A stretch of DNA of 64,000 nucleotides from the NCBI RefSeq assembly GCF_024806835.1, contig NZ_JANTYU010000007.1, forward strand, positions 205,641-269,640, read 5' to 3'. How positions within the stretch are numbered: position 1 is the stretch's first letter; the number at the start of each line of letters is the position of its first letter. Positions 9,058 through 18,620 of the stretch are shown one piece after another. A program made the position numbers and the translations under genes. Origin of the DNA: Xanthomonas sp. 3793 (lineage in GTDB: Bacteria > Pseudomonadota > Gammaproteobacteria > Xanthomonadales > Xanthomonadaceae). Under the pieces are notes generated by a model that searched no databases, was not told where the DNA came from, and saw only the letters and a program-made list of their open reading frames with translations.

Positions 9058-10173
9058 CTAGCGGGATGCGGTGTACGCCAGCAACAGCACCAACGGGTCT
9101 TCCCCGGTTTGCTGTAACGCGTGCGTGCTGCCCGGCCGCGTCAGCAGCGCATCGCCTGCAGCGACCTGGTATTGCTTGCCATCCAGCGCATACAGGCCAC
9201 GACCGCTGACGATGTAATAGATCTCGTCCTTGTCGTGCAGGTGCAGGCCGATGCCGGCGCCCTTGTGCAGCACGCGTTTGCGCAGCACGAACTTCAGCTC
9301 CGGCGCGTCCGCGAAGAATGGATACGCCGTGGTGGGACCGGCGCCGCCGTGTGGCCCGGGCTGATCGCGGGCCAGGTCGCGCTCGTGCACCACCAGCGAC
9401 GGATGCGCCTGTGCAGCGCGTTGCGCGGCGGTGTCGGGAGCTGCGCCGCAGTCGGCGTCGCGACGCAGCTGGGGTTTTAGCTCAGGCTGGAGCTGCGCCC
9501 AGCCGTGCACGACCAGGCAGGCGACTGCGGTGGCGCCGGCACGGCTGAAGTGGGTGCCGTCTGCCTTGTTCTGCTCGGGCACGAACAGGAAATACGGCTT
9601 GGCAGCCTGTTCGCCGAGCGCACGAATCCAGTCGCTGGAACTGGCGTTGAGATCGATCAGGCCGACGTGTTCTTCGGCAGCCAGTTGCTGCATGGCCACG
9701 GTGTAGCGGCCATGCGTGTCGAGCAATGCACCGAAGTCGTAGAGCAGGCGCGCGGCCGGGGTGATCAGGATGGGCGTCGCCCCCTGATCACGCGCAACGG
9801 CGATATAGCGGCGCAGGAACTGCACGTAGTCGGTCGTTGGGTCGGTGTAGCGGGTGGGATCTTCGCGCTTGGCGTCGTTGTGGCCAAACTGGATCAGCAA
9901 CACATCGCCGCGTTGCAATTCTTTTGCGATGGCATCAAGGCGCCCTTCGGCGATGAAACTGCGCGTGCTGCGCCCACCTTTGGCGTGGTTGTGCACCCGC
10001 CACTGGGCCGGGTCGAACCAGTCCTGCAGCATCTGGCCCCAACCAGCCTGTGGAGCGCGCTCGGTGCCGTATTCGGCGGCGGTGGAATCGCCGGCGATGA
10101 AGATCCGTTGGGGCGCCGCGTGGGCGAGGTGTGCGGAGAGCAGCAGCAACGATGCGAAGAGCAGCAGACGCAT
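9058..10173 (-). CDS. Rhamnogalacturonan acetylesterase-like SGNH hydrolase fused to a cupin
   Basis: A 371-residue exported protein (signal peptide to about residue 20). The N-terminal SGNH/GDSL domain carries block I GDSTAAEYG (nucleophile Ser30), the Gly in HAKGGRSTRSF, block III FGHNDAK and block V DGTHF, as in rhamnogalacturonan acetylesterases. The C-terminal part (about 275-371) is a cupin with HLHDKDEIYYIVSGRG and PGSTHALQQ, which preserve metal-binding His/Glu residues. It probably removes acetyl groups from pectin backbones in the periplasm. The cupin may bind sugar or act as a second enzyme. First gene of a pectin-degradation block. Confidence 0.85.
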   Translation of the reverse strand: MRLLLFASLLLLSAHLAHAAPQRIFIAGDSTAAEYGTERAPQAGWGQMLQDWFDPAQWRVHNHAKGGRSTRSFIAEGRLDAIAKELQRGDVLLIQFGHNDAKREDPTRYTDPTTDYVQFLRRYIAVARDQGATPILITPAARLLYDFGALLDTHGRYTVAMQQLAAEEHVGLIDLNASSSDWIRALGEQAAKPYFLFVPEQNKADGTHFSRAGATAVACLVVHGWAQLQPELKPQLRRDADCGAAPDTAAQRAAQAHPSLVVHERDLARDQPGPHGGAGPTTAYPFFADAPELKFVLRKRVLHKGAGIGLHLHDKDEIYYIVSGRGLYALDGKQYQVAAGDALLTRPGSTHALQQTGEDPLVLLLAYTASR

Positions 10174-10205
10174 GGTGGACTCCGGGGAAATGCTGAGTGC
10201 TTGAC

Positions 10206-10252
10206 GCCGTTCCTTCTCCCACCGGGAGAAGGTGCCCGGAGGGCGGATGAGG
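10206..10252. repeat. REP-like palindromic repeat
   Basis: ccttctcccaccgggagaagg followed by a ggcggatgagggtgcg tail is the dispersed intergenic repeat type seen again near 11294, 13315 and 13545-13675. The palindromic core can form a hairpin. Confidence 0.6.
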
Positions 10253-10461
10253 GTGCGACTGCATTGGAACTATTGGACAGTGCCGCCGTCGTCCAAGCCT
10301 TCTCCGTTTGCAGTGCTGTCTGCCGCCGTACCCTCACACCCCCCGCTCCACGCCCCTGCCCGCGCTAGCAGCGCGGGCGCTCCAAGGTACGTGCGCCAAT
10401 GGCGCGCAAGCGGTACCTTCTCGCCCCGGAGGGAGAGGGGATTTAGCGCTTCGGGGGCCGG

Positions 10462-11127
10462 TTAAGCTGCCGCTGCTGCAGCGGCTTCGGGCTTGCCCAG
10501 TACACCGGCGACGAAGGCGCGGATCTCGGCGTCCTGGGCATTGTCGAAGAAGCACTGCTGGAAGCGCTCGCCGCCGATGGCCTGCCTGATCAGTTCCGGG
10601 TCGATGGCGCGCAGGCCGTCGAGGTAGGACTTGGCAGTGGCCTGCTTGACCTGGGTCAGGATGCCGGCGTTGGCGGCCTGCGATTCGCGACGCTCGGCCG
10701 GGTAGCCCAGGCCGCGCTCGCCGCTGAAAGCCTTTTCGAAGATGTAGCGCACGTTGATTTCCGCGCCCCAGCCGTAGCCCTTGGCGAATGCCAGCGACAG
10801 CGCGTTGCCGTTGTTGACCTGCGCGAACAGGTAGGCGTCGGTCGGCTCGATGCAGTAACCGCAGAACACACCCGGGTGGGCATTGAGCGACATCATCGCG
10901 CCCTGCCCGGTGCCGCAGCCGGCGACGACGAAGTCCACGGCCTTGGAGTTCAGCAGCAGGCTGGCGACGATGCCCAGGTGGATGTAGGTCAGGCGGTGGT
11001 CGTTGTCGCCGTCCATGCCCACGTTGAAGACGGTGTGGCCCTGCTCGCCGGCGACGTCGTTGAGTTGCTGCAGGATCACCGGGTTCTTGGCGGCCTGGCT
11101 AAACTCGTTCATGAGTGCGATTTTCAT
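10462..11127 (-). CDS. RpiB/LacA/LacB-family sugar-phosphate isomerase
   Basis: A 221-residue cytosolic protein of the RpiB/LacAB fold: MKIALMNEFSQ start, VFNVGMDGDNDHRLTYIHLG, the conserved FVVAGCGTGQGAMMSLN phosphate/active-site loop and the EPTDAYLFAQVNNGNALSLAF segment. A C-terminal extension ends in an Ala-rich tail. It neighbours kduD and kduI, so it probably isomerises a uronate-derived or pentose-type intermediate in the pectin pathway rather than ribose 5-phosphate itself. That role is inferred from position. Confidence 0.8.
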   Translation of the reverse strand: MKIALMNEFSQAAKNPVILQQLNDVAGEQGHTVFNVGMDGDNDHRLTYIHLGIVASLLLNSKAVDFVVAGCGTGQGAMMSLNAHPGVFCGYCIEPTDAYLFAQVNNGNALSLAFAKGYGWGAEINVRYIFEKAFSGERGLGYPAERRESQAANAGILTQVKQATAKSYLDGLRAIDPELIRQAIGGERFQQCFFDNAQDAEIRAFVAGVLGKPEAAAAAAA

Positions 11128-11293
11128 GGGAATGCTCCGATTGGTTGGGGAAGTGGTTCGGAAAACGTTGGAAACGACGGTGTTGCTGCCAGATGCTTCG
11201 ATGGCCTGCCCCTACGGCGCCTTGGCGCCAAACGAACAAGGCGTGACCCAGGAGCTGCGTGCCGTTGGTCGTGGTTGCGGGCGGGTAGCTGCC

Positions 11294-11340
11294 CTCATCC
11301 GCCCTGCGGGCACCTTCTTCCGCGCGCGGGAGAAGGACAT
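11294..11340. repeat. REP-like repeat (inverted orientation)
   Basis: The segment cctcatccgccctgcgggca followed by ccttcttccgcgcgcgggagaag is the reverse orientation of the REP family found at 10206 and 13315-13675. It lies between the RpiB-like gene and kduD. Confidence 0.55.
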
Positions 11341-11406
11341 GGATCGCGGGATGGCGAGGACGGCTGCGCGCCTTGGAGGGTGCACGCCATCGCCGTGCGA
11401 TCTGGA

Positions 11407-12162
11407 TCAGCGCGCCAGCCAGCCGCCGTCGACCGGGATGATGGCGCCGTTGACGTAGTCCGAGGCGCTGCTGGCCAGGAACACCGCAGTGCCGCCGAGG
11501 TCGGCCGGCACGCCCCAGCGCGCGGCAGGGATGCGGTCCAGGATGGACTTGTTGCGATCTGCATCCGCACGCAGCTGCGCGGTGTTGTCGGTGGCCATAT
11601 AGCCCGGTGCGATGGCGTTGGTGGTCACGCCCTTGCTGGCCCATTCGTTGGCCAGCAGGCGGGTGATGCCGGCGATGCCCGACTTGCTGGCGGTGTAGGA
11701 CGGCACGCGGATGCCGCCCTGGAACGACAGCATCGAGGCGATGTTGATGATCTTGCCGCGGCCCTGGGCGATGAAATGGCGGCCGGCGGCCTGCGCCATG
11801 AAGAACGCCGACTTGAGGTTGACGTTGAGCACGTCGTCCCAGTCCTGCTCGCTGAAATCCACCGCGTCGGTGCGACGGATCAGGCCGGCGTTGTTGACCA
11901 GGATGTCCAGTCCGCCCAGGCCGGCGATGGTCTCGTCGACGATGCGCTGCACCGGCTCGATGCTGATCAGGTTGGCTTCGATGGCGAGGAAGCGACGGCC
12001 CAGCGCCTTGACCTTTTCTTCGGTCTCGGTGGGCGCCTGGATGCCGGCGGCGGCGATGTCGGCGCCGGCCTGCGCCAATGCCAACGCAATGCCCTGGCCC
12101 AAGCCGGTGTTGGCACCGGTGACCAGTGCGACCTTGCCTTCGAGACTGAACGGATTGCTCAT
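11407..12162 (-). CDS. kduD: 2-dehydro-3-deoxy-D-gluconate 5-dehydrogenase (KduD)
   Basis: Short-chain dehydrogenase of 251 residues that reduces 2,5-diketo-3-deoxygluconate to KDG in pectin breakdown. The MSNPFSLEGKVALVTGANTGLGQG start carries the cofactor glycine motif, followed by NNAGLIRRTDAVDF and the catalytic Ser/Tyr/Lys region (SMLSFQGGIRVPSYTASKSGI). The ATG at 12162 is preferred because the frame's longer N-terminus (to 12267) is low in protein character. It stands about 180 nt downstream of kduI on the same strand, so it has a likely shared role and possibly a shared transcript. Confidence 0.93.
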   Translation of the reverse strand: MSNPFSLEGKVALVTGANTGLGQGIALALAQAGADIAAAGIQAPTETEEKVKALGRRFLAIEANLISIEPVQRIVDETIAGLGGLDILVNNAGLIRRTDAVDFSEQDWDDVLNVNLKSAFFMAQAAGRHFIAQGRGKIINIASMLSFQGGIRVPSYTASKSGIAGITRLLANEWASKGVTTNAIAPGYMATDNTAQLRADADRNKSILDRIPAARWGVPADLGGTAVFLASSASDYVNGAIIPVDGGWLAR

Positions 12163-12344
12163 TACCTTATCGCTCCTGCTGGGTGTGCCACGTTGTGATG
12201 GGTGAGCCGCGCGGGGCGCGGCAGAGTGCGTTGATGTGGTTTGAACTGCTGCACCGCCAACGCCCAAGGTGGAGCGCGCCGACGGTGCCGGTGCCGGCCT
12301 GGATTGCAGGCGTCACCCAAGCGAACGGAGTGCGGGAACCGGGC

Positions 12345-13278
<934 letters not shown>

Positions 13279-13314
13279 CGCAGTGCACGATGGGGAGCTG
13301 GCCTTGCGGCGACT

Positions 13315-13680
13315 TGTCCCTTCTCCCTGCGGGATAAGGTGGCGCGCAGCGCCGGATGAGGGTGCCAGGCCGCGCGTCGTGTTGAAGAGCGCGGCCTGGC
13401 AGTCGGTGTGCGTTTGCGCGCTTGGTTCATCCCGCGCTTCTCGGATGGCTGCCTGCTGCCGTTTCAGATGGCTGTCTGCCGCCTTGCCCTCACCCCAACC
13501 CCTCTCCCGCAGGCGGGAGAGGGGCTTCACGGCAGCGACCGGCCGACTGCCTTCCCCCGCCTGCGGGGAAGGTGCCGGAATGACGGACTGCCTTCTCCCG
13601 CCTGCGGGGAAGGTGCCGGAATGACGGACTGCCTTCTCCCGCCTGCGGGGGAAGGTGCCCGAAGGGCGGATGGGGGCAAG
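13315..13680. repeat. REP cluster with a 41-bp tandem repeat
   Basis: A gene-free stretch packed with REP-like units. From 13545 the unit beginning gactgccttc is repeated with exact 41-bp spacing (13545, 13586, 13627), each with the ccgcctgcgggg hairpin core. Further single units lie near 13315-13360 and 13480-13525. This looks like local duplication of REP elements between kduI and the LacI gene. Confidence 0.75.
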
Positions 13681-13805
13681 CCGTTGGCCGATCGAGCCAG
13701 CTGTTCTCACCTCGACGGGCGCACTGTCCTGCAAGGTGGAGCGGAAGGCCGGCACCGCGTGAGGCCGCGGCGCGCGGCCCTCAATCTTCCGGCGCGGCGC
13801 GGCGC

Positions 13806-14864
13806 TCAATCTTCCGGCGGTTGGCAGGAGTCGCGCACGATCAGGTGCGGGCGCACGCTGGCGGTGGGGAGTTGCGGGGCGTTGTCGGGCTGGATCAGCA
13901 TCGCCGCGGCAGTGCGGCCGGTGTCGCGGGTGTGGCGACGTACCGAGGTCAGCGGCGGCCACAGCCGCGAGGCCAGCGAGCTGTCGTCGTAGCCGATCAC
14001 CGACAGCTGGCGCGGGATGCTGATGCCGGCGCGCAGCGCCACCTTGTAGATACCGGCGGCCATTTCGTCGTTACCGGTGAAGATGGCGGTGGGGCGCTTC
14101 TTGCCCAGCAGCAGCTTTTCGGCCGCGGCCACGCCCGACTCGAAGGTGTAGCCGGCTTCGACGATGCGTTCGGGCGGCAGTTCGATGCCGCGCCGGGTCA
14201 GTGCATCGGCAAAGCCGGAGGTGCGCTCGATCGAGGAGCGGTAGGCGCTGGGGCCGGTGACCAGGGCGATGTCGCGGTGGCCGAGCGAGAGCAGGTAATC
14301 GGCCGCTTCCGCTGCGCCGTCGCGGTCGTGGGTGATGACCGTCTGCGAGGTGGTGTCCAGCGCGATCGAGGCGATGCGGGTGTAGCGGCAGCCGATCTCG
14401 GCCAGCATGTCGGCCAGTGCCTGATCTTCGGAGGCGCGCGGCACCAGGATAACCCCATGCAGCTTCTGCGCCTGCGCAAACCGGCGCACGCCTTCGATGT
14501 AGCCGGGGCTGCGGCTGTCGCAGGGGTGCACCACCAGCTCGAAGCTGGAGCCGCGCAGCGCGTCCAGCGCGCCGTACTGCATGTCCACGATGTACTGCGC
14601 GGTGGGGTTGTCGTAGACCATGCCGATCAGGAACGAGCGCCGGAACGCCAGCCCGCGCGCGAGCGGGTCGGGCGCGTAGCCGACCTCGCGCATCAGCGCC
14701 TCGACCTTCTCGCGGGTGTCCTGGCGCACCAGCGGCGAGTTGTTGATGATCCGCGACACGGTCTTCTTGGACACGCCCGACATCCGCGCGATGTCGTTGA
14801 TCGTGGCTACCTTGCCCTTCGGCAGGCCGGGCATTCCCTCTTCAGGCATCTTGCGGGCGGGCAT
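13806..14864 (-). CDS. LacI-family transcriptional regulator of the pectin block
   Basis: A 352-residue repressor. The N-terminal LacI HTH (KVATINDIARMSGVSKKTVS, then RIINNSPLVRQDTREKV) is followed by a periplasmic-binding-protein-like sensor domain (LIGMVYDNPTAQYIVDMQYG, VIGYDDSSLASRLWPPLTSV). Starts at 14864 (MPARK) or 14834 (MPGLP) are both possible; neither has a strong ribosome-binding site. The gene lies between kduI and GH43 genes. The three nearby ACCGGT palindromes are probably its operators, so it likely senses KDG or a galacturonate-type metabolite. Confidence 0.9.
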   Translation of the reverse strand: MPARKMPEEGMPGLPKGKVATINDIARMSGVSKKTVSRIINNSPLVRQDTREKVEALMREVGYAPDPLARGLAFRRSFLIGMVYDNPTAQYIVDMQYGALDALRGSSFELVVHPCDSRSPGYIEGVRRFAQAQKLHGVILVPRASEDQALADMLAEIGCRYTRIASIALDTTSQTVITHDRDGAAEAADYLLSLGHRDIALVTGPSAYRSSIERTSGFADALTRRGIELPPERIVEAGYTFESGVAAAEKLLLGKKRPTAIFTGNDEMAAGIYKVALRAGISIPRQLSVIGYDDSSLASRLWPPLTSVRRHTRDTGRTAAAMLIQPDNAPQLPTASVRPHLIVRDSCQPPED

Positions 14865-15005
14865 AGCGGTCAACCAGTGAAGTTGATTGGATTCTACCGG
14901 CCCTGGGGCCGGCAGACCTGAGCGACGCCTGCCGCTGCACCGGACCTGCCAGGCCGGGCCTGCCGCAGCGGGGAGCGCCATGGCATGCCCGGCAGTGCAG
15001 ACCGG

Positions 15006-16589
15006 TCAGTCCAGGGCGCGGTAGCGGAAGTTGCGGAACTCCACCTGGCCCTGCCCGGCGGCGTACAGCGCCGGTTTCAGGGCCAGGAACTTGCCGGCCA
15101 CGTTGTGGTGGTAGCCGGACACTTCCATCTGCACCGGATACTTGGTCCAGGTGGTGCCGTCGGTGCTGCTGTGGATGGTGACGATGTGGCGGTTGTTGGT
15201 GACCCGCAGCCACAGGGTGCCACCGGTAGCACTGGGAGCCAGCGTGCCGGGGCGTTCCTCGCCGTAGCGGTGCATGACGAAGTTCTCGCCATTGCTGCCC
15301 ACGCCGGCGTAGAGCTTGTCGCTGTAGAACAGCAGTGCCCCGCCCTGCCCGCCCGGCGCGACGGTCATCTGCACCTCGAACTGGTAGGCCTGATCGGTGG
15401 CGATCACCGTCAGCGGCGAGGCGTTGCGCGGGGCGGTGCCCTTGCCCTGCAGCCGCAACACGCCATCGCCGACCCGCAGGCGCCTGGCCTCGTCGGCGGC
15501 CGGGTTGAAGAAGGACCACTGCGGGCCCAGCGTGCTGGCGCGGAAGTCGTCCGACAGCGCCAGACCGTGCGACAGGGCCTGCCCGCTGGGCTTTTTCAAC
15601 GGCGTGCCCAGGTCGCCGCCCTTGGCGACGAACCAGCCGTCCGGAGTCCATTCGATCGGGTCCAGCAAGGCCTGCCGGCCCAGCGTCCAGTAGCCGTGCT
15701 CGTAGCCGTGGTACAGCATCCACCAGCGCTTGTCGGTGCCTTCCACCAGGGTGGCGTGGCCGCGCGACCACCACGGCTCGTCGGCGCTCTTGGTGCGGGT
15801 GATCGGGTTGTTGGGCGCGTTCTGCCAGGGGCCGTGGATCGAGCGCGAACGCGCGGTGATCACCATGTGCCCGGTCGGCGGGCCGGCGGTGCCGCCGACC
15901 GCGGTGGTCATGTAGTACCAGCCGTTGTGGCGGGTGATCTTGGGGCCTTCCTGCGCGTAGCCTTCCACGTCCCAGCTTTCCGGGTACTTCCAGCCGTCGT
16001 AGACGTGCTTGGGGGTGCCGACCACCTTCAAGCCGTCGTCGGACAGTTGCACGTAATCGCCACCGCTCAGGAACAGATAGCGCTTGCCGTCCTCGCCCAC
16101 CGCATGGCCGGGGTCGATGTACTTGCCAAGACCAATGTCGATCGGCGCGCTCCAAGGGCCCTTGATGTTGTCGGCCCAGACCACGAAGTTGCTGCGTTCG
16201 CCCTGGTCGCCACGGCGCGCCGGGAAGTAGATGTAATAGCGCTTGCCGTGCTTGATCAGGTCCGGCGCCCAGATCGCGCCGACGTTCTGGGTGATGGCGT
16301 GGCCCAGCGGCTGCCAGTTGACCAGATCGCGCGAATGCCAGATCGGCAGGCCCGGATAGGCGTCGAACGAGGACAGCGTGAGGTAGTAATCCTCGCCATC
16401 CTTGAGCACCGACGGATCGGGGTGATCGCCGGCCAGCACCGGGTTGAGGAAGGTGCCGTTGCCCTGATCGGCAATGCGCTGATGTTCGATGCCGCGCTTC
16501 CAGTCGGCCGCGCCGCCCAGGCCGGCACACAGCAGCAATCCGGCAGCAACCAGCCAACGCAGCCGGGATGAAGTGATACGTACACGCAT
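15006..16589 (-). CDS. Glycoside hydrolase family 43 enzyme (xylosidase/arabinofuranosidase/galactosidase type)
   Basis: A 527-residue exported enzyme with a signal peptide to about residue 27. The five-bladed propeller shows the GH43 base motif NPVLAGDHPDPSVLK (Asp), the YLTLSSFDAYPGLPIWHSRDLVNW segment, a central Asp region (GAIWAPDLI) and the acid Glu region (WDVEGYAQEGPKI). The C-terminal beta-sandwich (about 345-525: LSDDFRASTLGPQWSFFNP to VEFRNFRYRALD) is a DUF1349/GH43_C2-type domain. It probably trims side chains of pectin in the periplasm. A LacI-type operator lies about 50 nt upstream. Confidence 0.88.
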   Translation of the reverse strand: MRVRITSSRLRWLVAAGLLLCAGLGGAADWKRGIEHQRIADQGNGTFLNPVLAGDHPDPSVLKDGEDYYLTLSSFDAYPGLPIWHSRDLVNWQPLGHAITQNVGAIWAPDLIKHGKRYYIYFPARRGDQGERSNFVVWADNIKGPWSAPIDIGLGKYIDPGHAVGEDGKRYLFLSGGDYVQLSDDGLKVVGTPKHVYDGWKYPESWDVEGYAQEGPKITRHNGWYYMTTAVGGTAGPPTGHMVITARSRSIHGPWQNAPNNPITRTKSADEPWWSRGHATLVEGTDKRWWMLYHGYEHGYWTLGRQALLDPIEWTPDGWFVAKGGDLGTPLKKPSGQALSHGLALSDDFRASTLGPQWSFFNPAADEARRLRVGDGVLRLQGKGTAPRNASPLTVIATDQAYQFEVQMTVAPGGQGGALLFYSDKLYAGVGSNGENFVMHRYGEERPGTLAPSATGGTLWLRVTNNRHIVTIHSSTDGTTWTKYPVQMEVSGYHHNVAGKFLALKPALYAAGQGQVEFRNFRYRALD

Positions 16590-16637
16590 GCTGTCTCCTA
16601 GTCCCCAAAGGATGGGGCGATGCGGTCACCGGCAGGC

Positions 16638-16657
16638 AGTACCACCGGTTGACCGAA
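16638..16657. promoter_or_regulatory. Candidate LacI-family operator upstream of the GH43 gene
   Basis: cagtaccaccggttgaccga shares the CACCGGTTNACC core with the reverse complements of the sites at 13260 and 20541. It sits between the GH43 start (16589) and the dctM stop (16806). Confidence 0.6.
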
Positions 16658-16805
16658 TGAGGCGGAAACCTCCCGCCAGCAGCAACGTCCTGCACGCTTG
16701 GCAAGGCGTCGCACGCGCCCGGCAGGTGTGGCATCGATGCGGCATCACCTGCCGCATCGATCCCGCCCATCCACCAGGCACCCGATCGCTCAGCGCGTCA
16801 TGGCC

Positions 16806-18089
16806 TTACGCGCGCAATGCGCGTGGCAACCACAGCGACAGTTCGGGGAAGAACGCCACGATCAACAGCACGCACAAGGCCGCCAGCCAGAATGGCCAGA
16901 TCGTGCGCATGCTCTGGGCGATAGTGATCTGCCCGATCGAGGTGCCGATGAACAACACCGAGCCGATCGGCGGAGTGATCAGCCCGATGCCGCCGGCCAG
17001 CACCATCACCAGACCGAAGTGGATCGGGTCGATGCCGTAGGCCTTGACCACCGGCAGGAAGATCGGCGTGCAGATCAGGATCTTCGGCGCCAGGTCCATG
17101 AACATGCCCAGCAGCAACAGCATCACCACGATCATCAGCAACACGGTGTTCTTGCTGTCGGCGATGGCCTGCAGGAACTTCACCGCCGCCGCTGGCACCT
17201 GCAGATAGGCCAGCAACCAGCCGAACACTGCAGCCGTGGCGATCACGAACAGGATCACGCCGGTGGTGCGCGCGGCATGCGTCACGGCGGCGAAGAACTC
17301 GGCCCAACGCAGCTGGCGATACAGCAGCGCGGTGACGATCAAGGCGTACACCACCGCGATCGCCGCGCTCTCCACCGCGGTGAAGATGCCGGCGCGGATA
17401 CCGATGAAGATCAACGCGACCAGGCCCAGGCCCGGTAGTGCACCGAACAGGCGCAATGCCACCGCGCGCCAGCCCGGGAACGGCTCGGTGCCGTAGCCGC
17501 GATGGCGCGCCACCGCATAACCGGTGACCATCATCGCTGCGGTCATCAGCAGCGCCGGCACGATGCCGGCCGCAAACAGATCGGCGATCGACAGGCCGCC
17601 ACCGGCCGCGGCCGAGAACAGGATCAGGTTGTGCGAGGGCGGTACCAGCAACGCCACCAGCGCGGCGGTCATGCTCACGTTCACCGCGTAATCGCGGTCG
17701 TAGCCGCGCTTGATCATCTGCGGGATCATGGTGCCGCCGACCGCCGACACATCGGCGATCGCCGAACCGGACACGCCGCCGAAGAACAGCGACGACAGCA
17801 CGCTGACCTGGCCCAGGCCACCACGCACGCGCCCCACCAACGAGGAGGCCAGCGCGATCAGGCGCTCGGAAATGCCACCACGCAACATCAGCTCGCCGGC
17901 GAAGATAAACAGCGGAATGGCGATCAACGACGCCGAGCCGCTGCCGGCGGAAATCTGCTGCACCAGCACCACCGTGGGCAGGTCCAGATACAGCAACGTG
18001 GCCAGTGCGGCCGCGCCCAAGGCGTAGGCCACCGGCACGCCGATCAGCAGCAGCACCACGAAGGTTCCCAACAACATGGCGATGCCCAT
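16806..18089 (-). CDS. dctM: TRAP transporter large permease (DctM)
   Basis: The 427-residue, multi-helix membrane subunit that carries the substrate-translocating path of a TRAP transporter. It contains the conserved GVPVAYALGAAAL, FIFAGELMLRGGISERL, SGSAIADVSAVG and LVPPSHNLILFSAAAGG motifs and the C-terminal IGLITPPIGSVLFIGTSIG. The start at 18089 overlaps the dctQ stop by one base (TGATG), showing translational coupling. Given the block, the substrate is probably a pectin-derived sugar acid. Confidence 0.94.
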   Translation of the reverse strand: MGIAMLLGTFVVLLLIGVPVAYALGAAALATLLYLDLPTVVLVQQISAGSGSASLIAIPLFIFAGELMLRGGISERLIALASSLVGRVRGGLGQVSVLSSLFFGGVSGSAIADVSAVGGTMIPQMIKRGYDRDYAVNVSMTAALVALLVPPSHNLILFSAAAGGGLSIADLFAAGIVPALLMTAAMMVTGYAVARHRGYGTEPFPGWRAVALRLFGALPGLGLVALIFIGIRAGIFTAVESAAIAVVYALIVTALLYRQLRWAEFFAAVTHAARTTGVILFVIATAAVFGWLLAYLQVPAAAVKFLQAIADSKNTVLLMIVVMLLLLGMFMDLAPKILICTPIFLPVVKAYGIDPIHFGLVMVLAGGIGLITPPIGSVLFIGTSIGQITIAQSMRTIWPFWLAALCVLLIVAFFPELSLWLPRALRA

Positions 18090-18610
18090 CAGCGCACTCC
18101 TCCGGTGTGGATCGGGCGCAGCACACGCCACAACTTGTACAAGGCAAACACCACCATCAGCGCACCGCCGATGGACAGCGGCAGGTAGTTGATGCTCTGC
18201 GGCATCTGCGCGCCGGCCATCTTGATGTCCAGGCCATCGATCAGCAGCGCGGCGCTCCACCATGCCAGCACCACGCCGATGGCGATGATCATCAGCGGGC
18301 GAATCACCTCGAATATCTTGCGCACCAGCGGCGGCACGTGTTCGCCCAGCAGGTAGAAGCCGAAGTGGCGGTTGGTGTGCACACCGGCGGCGGCGCCCAG
18401 GCTCAGCGCGGTGCTCAGCAGCAACAGCGTCACCGGCTCGGTCCAGCTGGGCGAGTCGTTGAGCACGTAGCGGGTGAACACCTGCCAGCCCTGCACGACC
18501 ACCAGGCCCAGCAGCGCCAGCGACGCCACGCCAATGGCGATATCGGAAACGCGGTCCAGCGCGCGCTGCAACGGCGCGACCGGGACGGCGACGGTCTCGG
18601 GTTCGGTCAT
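18089..18610 (-). CDS. dctQ: TRAP transporter small permease (DctQ)
   Basis: A 173-residue, four-helix small permease: ALDRVSDIAIGVASLALLGLVVVQGWQVFTRYVLNDSPSWTEP is the DctQ signature region (shown here in part), with SLGAAAGVHTNRHFGFYLL following. It is sandwiched between dctP (10 nt gap) and dctM (1-base overlap), so the three subunits form one operon. Confidence 0.93.
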   Translation of the reverse strand: MTEPETVAVPVAPLQRALDRVSDIAIGVASLALLGLVVVQGWQVFTRYVLNDSPSWTEPVTLLLLSTALSLGAAAGVHTNRHFGFYLLGEHVPPLVRKIFEVIRPLMIIAIGVVLAWWSAALLIDGLDIKMAGAQMPQSINYLPLSIGGALMVVFALYKLWRVLRPIHTGGVR

Positions 18611-18620
18611 CGGGATACCT

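Noticed and set aside
7657..9117. 486-codon plus-strand frame opposite the M61-like peptidase
   Set aside because: Antisense shadow; the peptidase frame has HExxH, PDZ and a signal peptide.
10876..12198. 440-codon plus-strand frame opposite kduD and the isomerase gene
   Set aside because: Antisense to two well-recognised enzymes, composition typical of a shadow.
13545..13667. CRISPR array
   Set aside because: Units are directly adjacent 41-bp REP-type repeats without unique spacers.
14842..16770. 642-codon minus-strand frame over the GH43 gene
   Set aside because: Shifted frame of GH43; Arg/Pro-rich with no motifs, while the other frame has the GH43 signature.
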